Origin: Occallatibacter riparius
GTDB taxonomy: Bacteria; Acidobacteriota; Terriglobia; Terriglobales; Acidobacteriaceae
Length of the DNA stretch: 64,000 bases
NCBI RefSeq assembly: GCF_025264625.1
Contig: NZ_CP093313.1
Span: forward strand, 806,001-870,000
Direction: 5' to 3'
Positions 17,825-26,139 of this stretch are shown piece after piece (the first letter of the stretch is position 1; every line of letters begins with the position of its first letter). The notes beneath the pieces were generated by a model. That model was not told the DNA's origin, searched no databases, and worked only from the letters and a program-made list of their open reading frames with translations. The position numbers and the translations under genes were made by a program.

Positions 17825-17872
17825 GCGTATCTATCTCCTGAGGAATAAGATGCGCAGACCCATGCTACGGGC

Positions 17873-19639
17873 TTACTCGCCGCCGAAGTCGCGATAGCGC
17901 TCAAGAACATCGCGCTGGGTCACCACACCGACAAGTTCGCGCAGATTGGCGCGGTTCACCACCGGCACAAGCTGCCAGCGGTCCACGTAACGCAGAGCCA
18001 TGTCGAGCGGATGATCGGGATGCAGGCCGGGAACATGACGCGCCTGAAGCAGCGATCCAAGCGGCTCCGCGCCCTTGCCTTCCTGCCTGAACGTATTCAG
18101 TTCATCGCGGCCTACGTTGCTCCAACCATTTGGCTTGAGGCGGACGAGCAGGGCGTCCCGTTGTGTCTCCTGGAACACGCGCGCGGCGCGATCTACCGTA
18201 TCTTCGCCGTCGATGACCGGGTCGGTGGGTGGCCGCATGGCATCCTCAACGCGCAGGATGCTCTCTTCCCGCTGCTCCTCCATCGAGGGCAGTTCGAGCC
18301 CGTCCTGGCGCGTGAGCACGTCGAAGATAGGCGTGGGCTGAAGGCCGCGGGCGATGACGTACGCGAAGGTGTTGGCAACGATGACGGGAACGATAATGGA
18401 GTAGTTTCCGCTGACCTCGAGCACCATGAAGACGGACGTCATGGGCGCGCGCAGGAATCCGGCGAAGAGCACTCCCATGCCCACCAGCGCGTAGGTGCCG
18501 GGTGAGAAGGAGAACTGCGGCAGAATCACGTGTTCCGCGCCGCCGACAGCTGCGCCCAGCATGGCACCGATAAACAGCGTGGGCGCGAACATGCCGCCCG
18601 GGGTGCCGCTGACAAATGACAGGAGTGTGGCGAGAATTTTGAGTCCGGCGAGGATGGCGAGAAACTGCCACGTGAAATGGCCGTGGATGGCCTCGTCCAT
18701 GTACTCGTACCCGGCGCCCATCACCTGAGGCGCGCCCAGATAGCCGATCAGCCCGATGAGCAGTCCTGCCACGGCGGGCTGGATGTACTGCGTCCACGGC
18801 GCAAGTTCCCGGAAGCGCGGCCGCAGATAACCGATGCCTCCGGCGAAGACTACAGAGGCCACTCCGCCGACGATGCCCAAGATCGCATAAGCAATCAGTT
18901 CCGACGGGCGCTTCAATTCCACTGGCGGAATGCGGAACAGCGATTCCGATCCAAGGAACCAGCGTGTGACCACCACGCTGGAAATAGCCGATAGCACCAC
19001 GGAGCCGAGAATACCGGCGGTCCAGCGGCCGATGACTTCTTCAATTACGAACAGCACGGCGGAGATGGGCGCATTGAATGCTGCGGCTAATCCAGCCGCG
19101 GCGCCTACGGGGGCAATCAGCCGCATGCGATCGCGCGAGAGCCGCATGCCGGAGCCGACCGCTGAAGCGATGCATGCGCCGATCTGCAGCGAGGGGTCTT
19201 CAGGCCCGAGCGAGAACCCCGAACCGATGGCCAGGGCTGACGTGATGAACTTGCCTACCGCGGTTCGGAACGGGATATAGCCGTTGAAGATGTAGAGCGC
19301 CGCCTTGGTCTGGTTGACGCCGCTGCCGCGCGCCAGCGGGAAGACGTGGATCACGAGGACTGCGATCGCCAAGCCCGTCAAGGTGGGAGCAAGGAAGAGG
19401 CGGACGGGGGAGAGATTGGTGCCGGAACCAAGCAGGTAGATGCGGCACCATTCAATCGAGAACCGGAAGCATACGACCGCGAGTCCGGAGAGAATCCCGA
19501 TGAAGACCGAGAGAATCAGAAACAGCCGTTCTTCCCGAAACACATTTCGCAACGCGTTCAGACTGACAGGCCAGCCGGCGCGAGAGTGCTCGCTCTGCCC
19601 GTCTTCGACAATCACGCTATGGGCGCTGGTTTCCTGCAA
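17873..19639 (-). CDS. ClC family chloride transporter with CBS pair
   Basis: This 588-residue protein has about ten to twelve membrane helices carrying the ClC selectivity elements: GSGVN (Ser coordination), GPEDPSLQIG (the gating Glu is present, though the usual GxEGP is GPEDP), FNAPISAVLFVIEE (the inner proton-pathway Glu is present), and GGMFAPTLFIGA. Both glutamates argue for a Cl-/H+ antiporter rather than a channel. The last 130 residues form a CBS pair (MRPPTDPVIDGEDTVDRA, then VVTQRDVLERYRD). The TTG start sits 1 base after the TPR-gene stop, with GGGGAG placed 5 bases before it, so the two genes are coupled. Confidence 0.92.
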   Translation of the reverse strand: MQETSAHSVIVEDGQSEHSRAGWPVSLNALRNVFREERLFLILSVFIGILSGLAVVCFRFSIEWCRIYLLGSGTNLSPVRLFLAPTLTGLAIAVLVIHVFPLARGSGVNQTKAALYIFNGYIPFRTAVGKFITSALAIGSGFSLGPEDPSLQIGACIASAVGSGMRLSRDRMRLIAPVGAAAGLAAAFNAPISAVLFVIEEVIGRWTAGILGSVVLSAISSVVVTRWFLGSESLFRIPPVELKRPSELIAYAILGIVGGVASVVFAGGIGYLRPRFRELAPWTQYIQPAVAGLLIGLIGYLGAPQVMGAGYEYMDEAIHGHFTWQFLAILAGLKILATLLSFVSGTPGGMFAPTLFIGAMLGAAVGGAEHVILPQFSFSPGTYALVGMGVLFAGFLRAPMTSVFMVLEVSGNYSIIVPVIVANTFAYVIARGLQPTPIFDVLTRQDGLELPSMEEQREESILRVEDAMRPPTDPVIDGEDTVDRAARVFQETQRDALLVRLKPNGWSNVGRDELNTFRQEGKGAEPLGSLLQARHVPGLHPDHPLDMALRYVDRWQLVPVVNRANLRELVGVVTQRDVLERYRDFGGE

Positions 19640-19640
19640 T

Positions 19641-20789
19641 TCAACTCCCCTCGTGCAATTTCGATATGAGGATGAGCGCCGCGTCGGCGCTTGACCCAGA
19701 CCCGCATTGGCTCACCGCCTGCCGTTCAATCCGGAAGGCAAGGCTGAGCGCGCGGTTCACCACATCCTGGTTGCGGCGCAGGTCGCGCGCGGTCACCTGC
19801 GGTTCCAGCTTTGTCCAGGCGTCGTTCAGGGTCTCAGGCGCACCAACAACCATGGGTGCACGCGCCGCCGCCGGGCACGACTTGAGCCGCTGTCCTGCCG
19901 TTTGGAAGGCGCCAATCACCGCGCGATCGCGCTCCGCATCGGAGATCTGCCGCCGGTACGGATCGAGCTGGTCCACCTGCTCCGCCACATCCAGCAAGTT
20001 CTGGCTCTCCCGATCTGCTGGCGACTCCTTAACCGCGGTCTGCAGAAACTCGCGCGCGCGCGAGTAATCGCCCATGCTGAATGCCGCTGCTCCCGCGCCG
20101 GCCAGCGCCGCCTGGTTGTGGGGATCGGCATGCAGGCTCAGCCGAAACGCCGCCAGGGCACGCTGATTATCCTGAACTTTCAGGAAATAATGCCCGAGTT
20201 CGATCTGCTGCCCGGGATCTTCTCCCACCTCTGCTGCAAGCGCGATCAACTCCGATTGCGCTTGTGCAAACGCTTTGATACCGAGCAGATACCGGACGAG
20301 TTCCCAGCGAGTATCGCGGCGCTGGCGCTCTGCGTCGCCGCTCCAGATGGCATAGATGGCGTTGTGGTAGTAGCGCAGCGCGCCGCGTGAGTTGTTCTCT
20401 CCGGCAGCGATGCGCGCCAGTTCGCGATTCACCACTCCGTTCTCAGGCTGGGCCTGCCACAGATTAACCAAATATGCCGATGCTTCGCTCGGTCGCTTGA
20501 GCCCAATCAGGGCTTCCGCCATTCCGAGTTGGATGGCGGAGCTGTCCGGCGCGTACCGCAGAGAAGCGCGATAGTCGTTCATGGCGTCGCTGAATCTGGC
20601 CGCCGCCAGGTCGGCCGCGCCGCGCGCAGACCACCGCGCCGCAAGGTCATCCTGCTGTGTGTAAAACAACCGGGAGAGAGCCGTTACCCCGATGAACAGA
20701 ACAATGATCAGGCCCGTGATGGAGACCAGCATCACCAATTCCCGGCGCGGGTGAATTGGGAGACGGTATTTGGAAAAGGCCTTTAACAT
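19641..20789 (-). CDS. Membrane-anchored tetratricopeptide repeat protein
   Basis: A single N-terminal membrane helix (LVMLVSITGLIIVLFIGV) is followed by TPR-like helical repeats over residues 45-270 (for example AIQLGMAEALIGLKRPSEAS, IELGHYFLKVQDNQRALAAF, AALAGAGAAAFSMGDYSRAR). The C-terminal 100 residues are helical and contain three Cys. TPR domains bind proteins, so a scaffold facing the periplasm is likely. GGGAG lies 5 bases before the ATG. It is the first gene of a probable operon with the ClC transporter and the small acidic protein; whether it regulates the transporter is unknown. Confidence 0.82.
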   Translation of the reverse strand: MLKAFSKYRLPIHPRRELVMLVSITGLIIVLFIGVTALSRLFYTQQDDLAARWSARGAADLAAARFSDAMNDYRASLRYAPDSSAIQLGMAEALIGLKRPSEASAYLVNLWQAQPENGVVNRELARIAAGENNSRGALRYYHNAIYAIWSGDAERQRRDTRWELVRYLLGIKAFAQAQSELIALAAEVGEDPGQQIELGHYFLKVQDNQRALAAFRLSLHADPHNQAALAGAGAAAFSMGDYSRAREFLQTAVKESPADRESQNLLDVAEQVDQLDPYRRQISDAERDRAVIGAFQTAGQRLKSCPAAARAPMVVGAPETLNDAWTKLEPQVTARDLRRNQDVVNRALSLAFRIERQAVSQCGSGSSADAALILISKLHEGS

Positions 20790-20928
20790 CGCTGCTCCCG
20801 TGAGACCGCGAACAGGGCCTCATCTCAATGATAACTGTCGCATCACGAGATAAGTCCTTCACTGTCTCACGCTTTGATGGCGGGCAGCAGGATGCCGTTC
20901 CGGACCTTTTAGCGGCGAAGATGGGTGT

Positions 20929-21624
20929 TTAACTCGCGGATCGGGTCGCACCGAGGCGCGCCATGACAGACGCGACGACCCGATCGCAACGAACCGCGTG
21001 GAATCCGAACGCCTGCGCAGCCGAAGCTCCGGCCCGCGCATACAGTTCCTCTCGCAGCAACTCGTGTGCGCGGTGCAGGCGCACTTTGACGTTGGATTCA
21101 GTGATAGAGAGAGCCTCGGCCGTCTCGGCTGTGCTCATCTCCTCCACATCGCGCAGAACAATGACGGTCCGATACGTCTGAGGGAGGGAGAGAATGGCCT
21201 GTTCCAGCAGGCTTGCCGCCTCGGCGCTTGAGGCGTTCATCTCTGGCGTGAAGGCATTGGAGACCGGCTCCGGTATGGCATCATTCTCTCCGTCGTACGG
21301 CATATCGAGCGGGTCCATCCTTCCTCGGGCTGCCAGTCGCCTGAGAGCCTCGTTCACAGCAATGCGCGTCAACCAGGTAGAGAACTGCGCGCGGCCCTCG
21401 AACTGGTTGAGATGCTCGTAAGCGCGCACGTAGGCCTCCTGCATCACGTCTTCGCATTCGGCATCGTCGCGCAGAATGCTGCGCGTGGCACGGTAGACAC
21501 GCTGGTTGTTCCGGCGCATGAGCAACTCGAACAGGGCAAGATCTCCGTCGAGCACGCGGCGCACAATCTCTTCATCGGCCCAGCCTTCCATGCGCGCCCG
21601 CTCCAGCATTCCCAATGAACTCAT
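20929..21624 (-). CDS. ECF-type RNA polymerase sigma factor
   Basis: The 231-residue protein has sigma region 2 (GDLALFELLMRRNNQRVYRATRSILRDDAECEDVMQEAYVRA, with the DAEDVMQE core) and region 4 (LPQTYRTVIVLRDVEEMSTAETAEALSI, then NVKVRLHRA). The linker is long and acidic. This matches extracytoplasmic-function sigma factors of the RpoE type. The start was set at ATG 21624 because residues further upstream are antisense to the DoxX gene. No anti-sigma gene is adjacent. The divergent DoxX gene 109 bases away may be a target, which is inference. The C-terminal 30 residues after region 4 have no motif. Confidence 0.9.
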   Translation of the reverse strand: MSSLGMLERARMEGWADEEIVRRVLDGDLALFELLMRRNNQRVYRATRSILRDDAECEDVMQEAYVRAYEHLNQFEGRAQFSTWLTRIAVNEALRRLAARGRMDPLDMPYDGENDAIPEPVSNAFTPEMNASSAEAASLLEQAILSLPQTYRTVIVLRDVEEMSTAETAEALSITESNVKVRLHRAHELLREELYARAGASAAQAFGFHAVRCDRVVASVMARLGATRSAS

Positions 21625-21733
21625 TCGCGTCGCTCTGCCTCTACTCCATTGAGCGTCACGAGGGCGAAAGGTTACAAGCACCGTCTGTAACCGATGGCCA
21701 AGTCGCCGCTCCATTGAGCAGTAGGAGGAAATC

Positions 21734-22168
21734 ATGCTAGCCAATCCTCGACTCAATACTGCCTGGTGGACGCTGCGCATCGGCTTCGGTCTCTGTCCGC
21801 TGTTTGCTGGGCTCGACAAGTACTTCAACCTGCTCACCAACTGGGAGATGTACCTGAACCCCGCCATCCCGCGCCTGCTGCATGTCTCGGCTCCCACGTT
21901 CATGCACGTTGTAGGCGCGATCGAAATCGTAGCGGGGATCCTGGTGCTCACGCGCTTTACACGGTATGCGGCGTACATCGTGATGGCGTGGCTATGGGCT
22001 ATCGCGCTGAGCCTCATCACGCAGGGCCAGTTCCTCGACATCGCAGTGCGCGATATTGAAATGTCGCTCGGTGCATTTGCGTTGGCCAAGCTGACTGAAG
22101 TGCGCGAGGCCGCAACGGCGCCTTCAGAAAATCGCGCCGCGACTGGAACCGTGCAGCGGCTGGCCTGA
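21734..22168 (+). CDS. DoxX-like small membrane protein
   Basis: This 144-residue protein shows four hydrophobic helices: RIGFGLCPLFAGLDKYF, APTFMHVVGAIEIVAGILVL, YAAYIVMAWLWAIALSL, and a short C-terminal one. The G(L)DKxF and GAIEIVAG elements are typical of DoxX/YphA-type proteins, which are linked to redox stress or sulphur oxidation, with no established reaction. GGAGG sits 6 bases before the ATG. It is followed after 50 bases by a small exported protein and could be co-transcribed with it. It is divergent from the ECF sigma gene. Confidence 0.85.
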   Translation: MLANPRLNTAWWTLRIGFGLCPLFAGLDKYFNLLTNWEMYLNPAIPRLLHVSAPTFMHVVGAIEIVAGILVLTRFTRYAAYIVMAWLWAIALSLITQGQFLDIAVRDIEMSLGAFALAKLTEVREAATAPSENRAATGTVQRLA

Positions 22169-22218
22169 CCTGCCGCTGTTGCAATGAATCGTTCGATCAA
22201 ACAGAAATGGAGACCACG

Positions 22219-22554
22219 ATGAAACGAATCGTCCTGCTGACTGCGATCGCGCTCATGCTGCCGGCCTTTGCCGCGGCTGAAGATTGGAGCGGAGTTGCCA
22301 TTGTCGATGTGCAGTGCTCAGCGAAAGCCAAGGCCAATCCTGATGCACACACTCGCGACTGTGCGCTGATGTGCGCGAAGAGCGGCTTCGGAATAGTCGA
22401 TCAGAATGGAAATTTCCTGAAGTTCGACGCCAAGGGGAACCAGGAAGCCACGAAGCTGCTGCAAAGCAGCTCGAAGAAAGATCATCTGCGCGTGAACGTC
22501 ACTGGGACCAAGAGCGGCGACACCATCCAGGTGCAGTCACTCTCGGTGTCGTAG
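22219..22554 (+). CDS. Small exported protein of unknown function
   Basis: I moved the start to ATG 22219 (MKRIVLLTAIALML), giving a standard signal peptide ending AFAAAE and a GGAG 6 bases upstream. The mature part of about 90 residues contains VDVQCSAKAKANPDAHTRDCALMCAKSGFGIVDQNGNFLKFD; three cysteines in this stretch (QCS, DCALMC) suggest a disulphide. This resembles periplasmic single-domain proteins whose role is unknown. It lies 50 bases after the DoxX gene and may share its regulation. Confidence 0.78.
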   Translation: MKRIVLLTAIALMLPAFAAAEDWSGVAIVDVQCSAKAKANPDAHTRDCALMCAKSGFGIVDQNGNFLKFDAKGNQEATKLLQSSSKKDHLRVNVTGTKSGDTIQVQSLSVS

Positions 22555-22574
22555 GGAAATGGCGGCGCGCCAGG

Positions 22575-23975
22575 TCACGCCTGAACTTCGCCCGCCGCCG
22601 CTAGCACCTCAGCGACAATCTCGCGCACATCGTCTTCCGTGGTGCGGTGATTCACGATGCAGGCACGCAGCACGAACTGGCTGTGAATCACGGCATTCGA
22701 GAGATACACGCGCCCGCGCTGCGTCACCCGCTGCAGAATCGCCTGATTGAGCACATCAAGATCGCCGTTCGAATCTTTGAAGCGGAAGCACACCGCGCTC
22801 AGGGCAACAGGAGCCAGCCGCTCGAGGTGCGGTTCTGCATCGATTGCGCGGGCGAGCACCTGCGCCAGTTCCAGGTCTTCCGCAATCGAATGCTGAAATG
22901 CGCGCAGGCCGAAATAGCGCAGCGACATCCACAGCTTGAGGGCGCGAAACGGCCGCGACAGTTCCATCGACTCCTCAAAAATCGCGAAGCCCTCAATGGG
23001 ATCGTTGGTCAGCGAACGCGCGTAGTCGCCGGTGTGCGAGAACGCACGTTGCGCATCGGCCGGATTGCGATAGAGCAGGCAACCGACGCCCGCCGGCTGA
23101 TAGAGCCACTTGTGCGGATCGAGCGAGAGCGAATCCGCCCGGTTCATGCCGCGAAATGCATCGGGAATAGCCAGCGCGGCCAGCGCACCGTACGCTCCAT
23201 CCACGTGCATCCACAGGCCGAACTCTGCGCAGAGGTCGGCAACCTCGTCCAACGGATCGATGCTGCCCGTTGCAGTGGTGCCCGCGCTGCCCACGATCGC
23301 GATCGGCTGCTTCCCTTCCCTCAGGTCGCGTTCGATGGCTGCGCGCAGATCCTTCGTGCGCATGCGGAACGCCTCGTCCACAGCGATCTTGCGCACCGAG
23401 TCATGTCCCAACCCGAGCAGCGCCGCAGCCTTCGCGATCGACATGTGAGCCTCGGCCGAGCAGTAGATCACGCCGCCGCGCACGCCCGATTGGTTCGCGG
23501 GCGCCTTCGCTTCGCGCGCCATGCACAGCGCCATGAGGTTGGCCGATGAGCCGCCCAGCGTCAGGCTCCCGGAAAATCCCGCGCAGCCGATTGCTTCCGC
23601 CAGCCAGCGCACCACGGTCCGCTCAATGGTGACACCGGCGGGCGCGGACCGCCACGCCGTCGCGTTCTGGTTCAGGACGCCGGCGGCAAAGTCGCCCAGC
23701 GCAGAGATGGGCTCGCCCGAGCCAAAGACGTATCCGAAGAACCGCGGCGAAGAAGGACGCGCATAGTTAAAGACCCGCTCCAGATCGGCGAATGCGGCCG
23801 CGCCGATGCCCTCAAGCGGCAGATCGCCCGTGAACAAAGCCTGGGTCTGCTGCCCCGAGACGCCGGGCGGATACGAAGGCAGGTTCGGAAGCTTCTCGAG
23901 ATAGTCGGCGGTGAAATCGCTGATGTGATGGGCCAGCGCGCGGAAGGCGCCGGCAGGAAGTATCAGGCTTCGCAT
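22575..23975 (-). CDS. Pyridoxal-phosphate decarboxylase, group II (aromatic-L-amino-acid decarboxylase-like)
   Basis: This 466-residue PLP enzyme contains the SLTLGGSSANLMAL region, an active-site His in SAEAHMSIAKAA, the Asp that holds the pyridine ring in HVDGAYGA, and the Schiff-base Lys in SLDPHKWLYQPAGVGC. The layout fits tyrosine, DOPA or glutamate-type decarboxylases. Group II members also include phenylacetaldehyde synthases, so the substrate and product (amine or aldehyde) are not certain. ATG 23975 (MRSLILPAG) was preferred over a start 18 codons upstream because the upstream residues are Lys/Cys-rich and unlike the family. Both remain possible. Confidence 0.85.
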   Translation of the reverse strand: MRSLILPAGAFRALAHHISDFTADYLEKLPNLPSYPPGVSGQQTQALFTGDLPLEGIGAAAFADLERVFNYARPSSPRFFGYVFGSGEPISALGDFAAGVLNQNATAWRSAPAGVTIERTVVRWLAEAIGCAGFSGSLTLGGSSANLMALCMAREAKAPANQSGVRGGVIYCSAEAHMSIAKAAALLGLGHDSVRKIAVDEAFRMRTKDLRAAIERDLREGKQPIAIVGSAGTTATGSIDPLDEVADLCAEFGLWMHVDGAYGALAALAIPDAFRGMNRADSLSLDPHKWLYQPAGVGCLLYRNPADAQRAFSHTGDYARSLTNDPIEGFAIFEESMELSRPFRALKLWMSLRYFGLRAFQHSIAEDLELAQVLARAIDAEPHLERLAPVALSAVCFRFKDSNGDLDVLNQAILQRVTQRGRVYLSNAVIHSQFVLRACIVNHRTTEDDVREIVAEVLAAAGEVQA

Positions 23976-24032
23976 AACGAGGTGGAAGGCTCCGCCCTTG
24001 AGCTTACATGGCCGAGCCTTCAGCCTCACGCG

Positions 24033-24314
24033 CTAACCGTCTGTGCCGTCGCCCTTGCTCTCCGGCGCCTCTTCCACATACCAGCGGAATAGCTCCGGCA
24101 GATAGTCCTCCGCCGGCGAGAGCAGGTCCAGCGGAACGTCGGTATCTACTTTGCGCAGCCGGGAGTCGCAGTTCAGCAGGTCCGCCTTGCCGGTGTTCAC
24201 ATCCACCCGCAGCACGACGAATGCCCCCTCCCTGGCCTTCACCCGAACCGTGTCGCCTACTGCGGGGATGGTCAGGTCGTTGTGATTCGAATCGATGATG
24301 TGTGTCACTGCCAT
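24033..24314 (-). CDS. Small conserved-looking protein, unknown function
   Basis: This 93-residue cytoplasmic protein begins MAVTHIIDSNHND with GGAGGG about 8 bases before the ATG. It is a beta-rich chain (DTVRVKAREGAFVVLRVDVNTGKADLLN) with a C-terminal acidic helix (AEDYLPELFRWYVEEAPE). I do not recognise a family. The 57-base gap to the decarboxylase gene on the same strand suggests a joint transcript. Confidence 0.65.
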   Translation of the reverse strand: MAVTHIIDSNHNDLTIPAVGDTVRVKAREGAFVVLRVDVNTGKADLLNCDSRLRKVDTDVPLDLLSPAEDYLPELFRWYVEEAPESKGDGTDG

Positions 24315-24469
24315 GGCTCGGCCCTCCGCCGCGTGCCGTTGCGTTCTGCAAGGCCGCGAACTGAGGCTAGGATGCCTGCCCACGCATAGATGTTTGCGCC
24401 CGATCATTTGCAGTTTTCAAACACGCAATTTCAGATTTGAGAGAGCGCTGACTGGGCCGCAGTGTTCGG

Positions 24470-24492
24470 CACTGACAGTCAGTCACTGACAG
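24470..24492. promoter_or_regulatory. Direct and inverted repeat, operator-like, upstream of the KaiC gene
   Basis: CACTGACAG occurs twice (24470-24478 and 24484-24492), separated by TCAGT, so the centre reads ACTGAC-A-GTCAGT, a perfect palindrome. It lies 175 bases before the KaiC start, in a divergent 352-base gap that also holds a Lys/Arg-coding-like but unsupported stretch. No regulator can be named. Confidence 0.45.
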
Positions 24493-24666
24493 ATATCTTT
24501 TGGTGTCTGCATCCTCGCGTTCGCGGGGCTCTGCATCAAAGGAAAAAGGGCGTCGCCCGCGAAGGCGTAGGAGTAGGACCGTCTGAAATTGTCGGAGCGT
24601 GAAGCCCTCACGGCTTTTCCCTTTCGCACCCGCAACATTATTGAGTCCCAGGAGCATTGAAAGCGC

Positions 24667-26139
24667 ATGCAAGAGGAAATCCGACTCTCAACCGGAATCG
24701 CGGGCCTGGATAAGATTCTCCACGGCGGTTTAGCCAATGGTTTTCTCTACCTTGTGGAAGGCAGCCCGGGGGCCGGTAAGACCACCCTGGCGCTGCAATT
24801 TCTCATGGAGGGCGCGAAGAACGGCGAGCCCGGTCTTTATATCTCGCTAGCCGAAAGCGAAGCCGAACTGCGGCATGTTGCCGCCTCGCATGGGTTCAAT
24901 TTCGATAACATCACCATCTGCAAGATCTCGCCGCCTGAAATAGCCAGTGTCGCCGGCCAGACATATACCGTCTTCCAGCCCGCCGAGGTGGAACTGGCCG
25001 ACGTGGTCGAGACCATCCTCGGGAAGGTGCGCGAGATCAATCCCAAGCGCGTCTGTATCGACTCCATGTCGGAGTTGCGCATGCTGGCGCGCGACTCGCT
25101 CCGTTACCGCCGCCAGGTGCTCGCGCTCAAGGAGTTCTTCGAGGGTCGCGACTGCACCACCCTGCTGCTCGACGAGCGCTTCCGCGAACAGCGCGAGAGC
25201 CAGGTGCAGACCATCGCCCACGGCGTCATCAGCCTTGAGGTTCTGCCCCGCGAGTACGGCGTCACCCGCCGCCGGCTCGAAGTGACGAAGGTGCGGGCCT
25301 CCAGCTTCCGCGAGGGCTATCACGATTACGTCATCCTCAAAGGGGGCCTGCGCGTCTTTCCGCGCCTGGTCTCCGGTGAACATCGCGGCCCCGACAACCC
25401 GCAGGAAGACCTCCCCAGCGGCATCGAGGAACTGGATGCCATCTTCAACGGAGGGGTGCAGCGAGGTACCTCCACGCTGATCGCGGGCCCTACTGGCTGT
25501 GGTAAGTCGACGCTCTGTTGCAAGTGGGCCTACTCCGCGGCTCTGCGTGGGGAGCGAACCGCCATCTTCACATTCGACGAGACGAAGCAGTCCTTTCTGG
25601 ATCGCAGCCGCGGCCTGGGCATGGAACTGACTCCGCACCTCGAAAGTGAGGCGATTCACCTCGAACAGCTCGATCCAGCCGAGCTATCCCCGGGCGAGTT
25701 CGTCGAGCGCATCCGCGAAGGTGTTGAGCAGAACCGGTGGACCATCGTCATCATCGACAGCCTCAACGGATTGATGAACTCCATGAGCGAAGAACGCGCA
25801 ATCACCGTGCAGCTTCATGAGCTCCTTTCTTATCTAAACCAGGTAGGAGTAGCGTCGTTCCTGGTGCTCGCGCAGTTCGGCCTGCTGGGTCAGTCGATGT
25901 CGTCGCCCGCTGACGTAAGTTATCTGGCCGACAATGTGCTGCTCCTGCGTTACTTCGAAGCGCAGGGGGAAGTACGGCAGGCCCTCAGCGCTGTCAAGCG
26001 TCGCAGTGGCCCGCATGAGCGGTCCATCCGGGAACTGCAGATCAAGGATGGAAAGATCTGCATCGGCGAACCGCTGAGGAACTTTGTCGGTGTGCTCACG
26101 GGTACGCCGAGGTACAAGGGAGGACAGGAGCTGCTGTGA
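24667..26139 (+). CDS. KaiC-like tandem RecA-type ATPase
   Basis: The 490-residue protein is two fused RecA-like domains. Domain 1 has Walker A GSPGAGKTT (residues 36-44) and acidic LAESEAEL; domain 2 has Walker A GPTGCGKST (about 278-286) and FTFDETKQ. Domain 2 keeps the KaiC C-terminal pattern QALSAVKRRSGPHERSIREL. In the phospho-site loop the Ser equivalent to Synechococcus S431 seems kept (DVSYLAD), while T432 appears to be Tyr (my alignment by eye). KaiC homologues outside cyanobacteria run or read ATP-driven timers or act in stress signalling. No kaiA or kaiB is in the window. The next gene, a histidine kinase, overlaps by 4 bases. Confidence 0.88.
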   Translation: MQEEIRLSTGIAGLDKILHGGLANGFLYLVEGSPGAGKTTLALQFLMEGAKNGEPGLYISLAESEAELRHVAASHGFNFDNITICKISPPEIASVAGQTYTVFQPAEVELADVVETILGKVREINPKRVCIDSMSELRMLARDSLRYRRQVLALKEFFEGRDCTTLLLDERFREQRESQVQTIAHGVISLEVLPREYGVTRRRLEVTKVRASSFREGYHDYVILKGGLRVFPRLVSGEHRGPDNPQEDLPSGIEELDAIFNGGVQRGTSTLIAGPTGCGKSTLCCKWAYSAALRGERTAIFTFDETKQSFLDRSRGLGMELTPHLESEAIHLEQLDPAELSPGEFVERIREGVEQNRWTIVIIDSLNGLMNSMSEERAITVQLHELLSYLNQVGVASFLVLAQFGLLGQSMSSPADVSYLADNVLLLRYFEAQGEVRQALSAVKRRSGPHERSIRELQIKDGKICIGEPLRNFVGVLTGTPRYKGGQELL

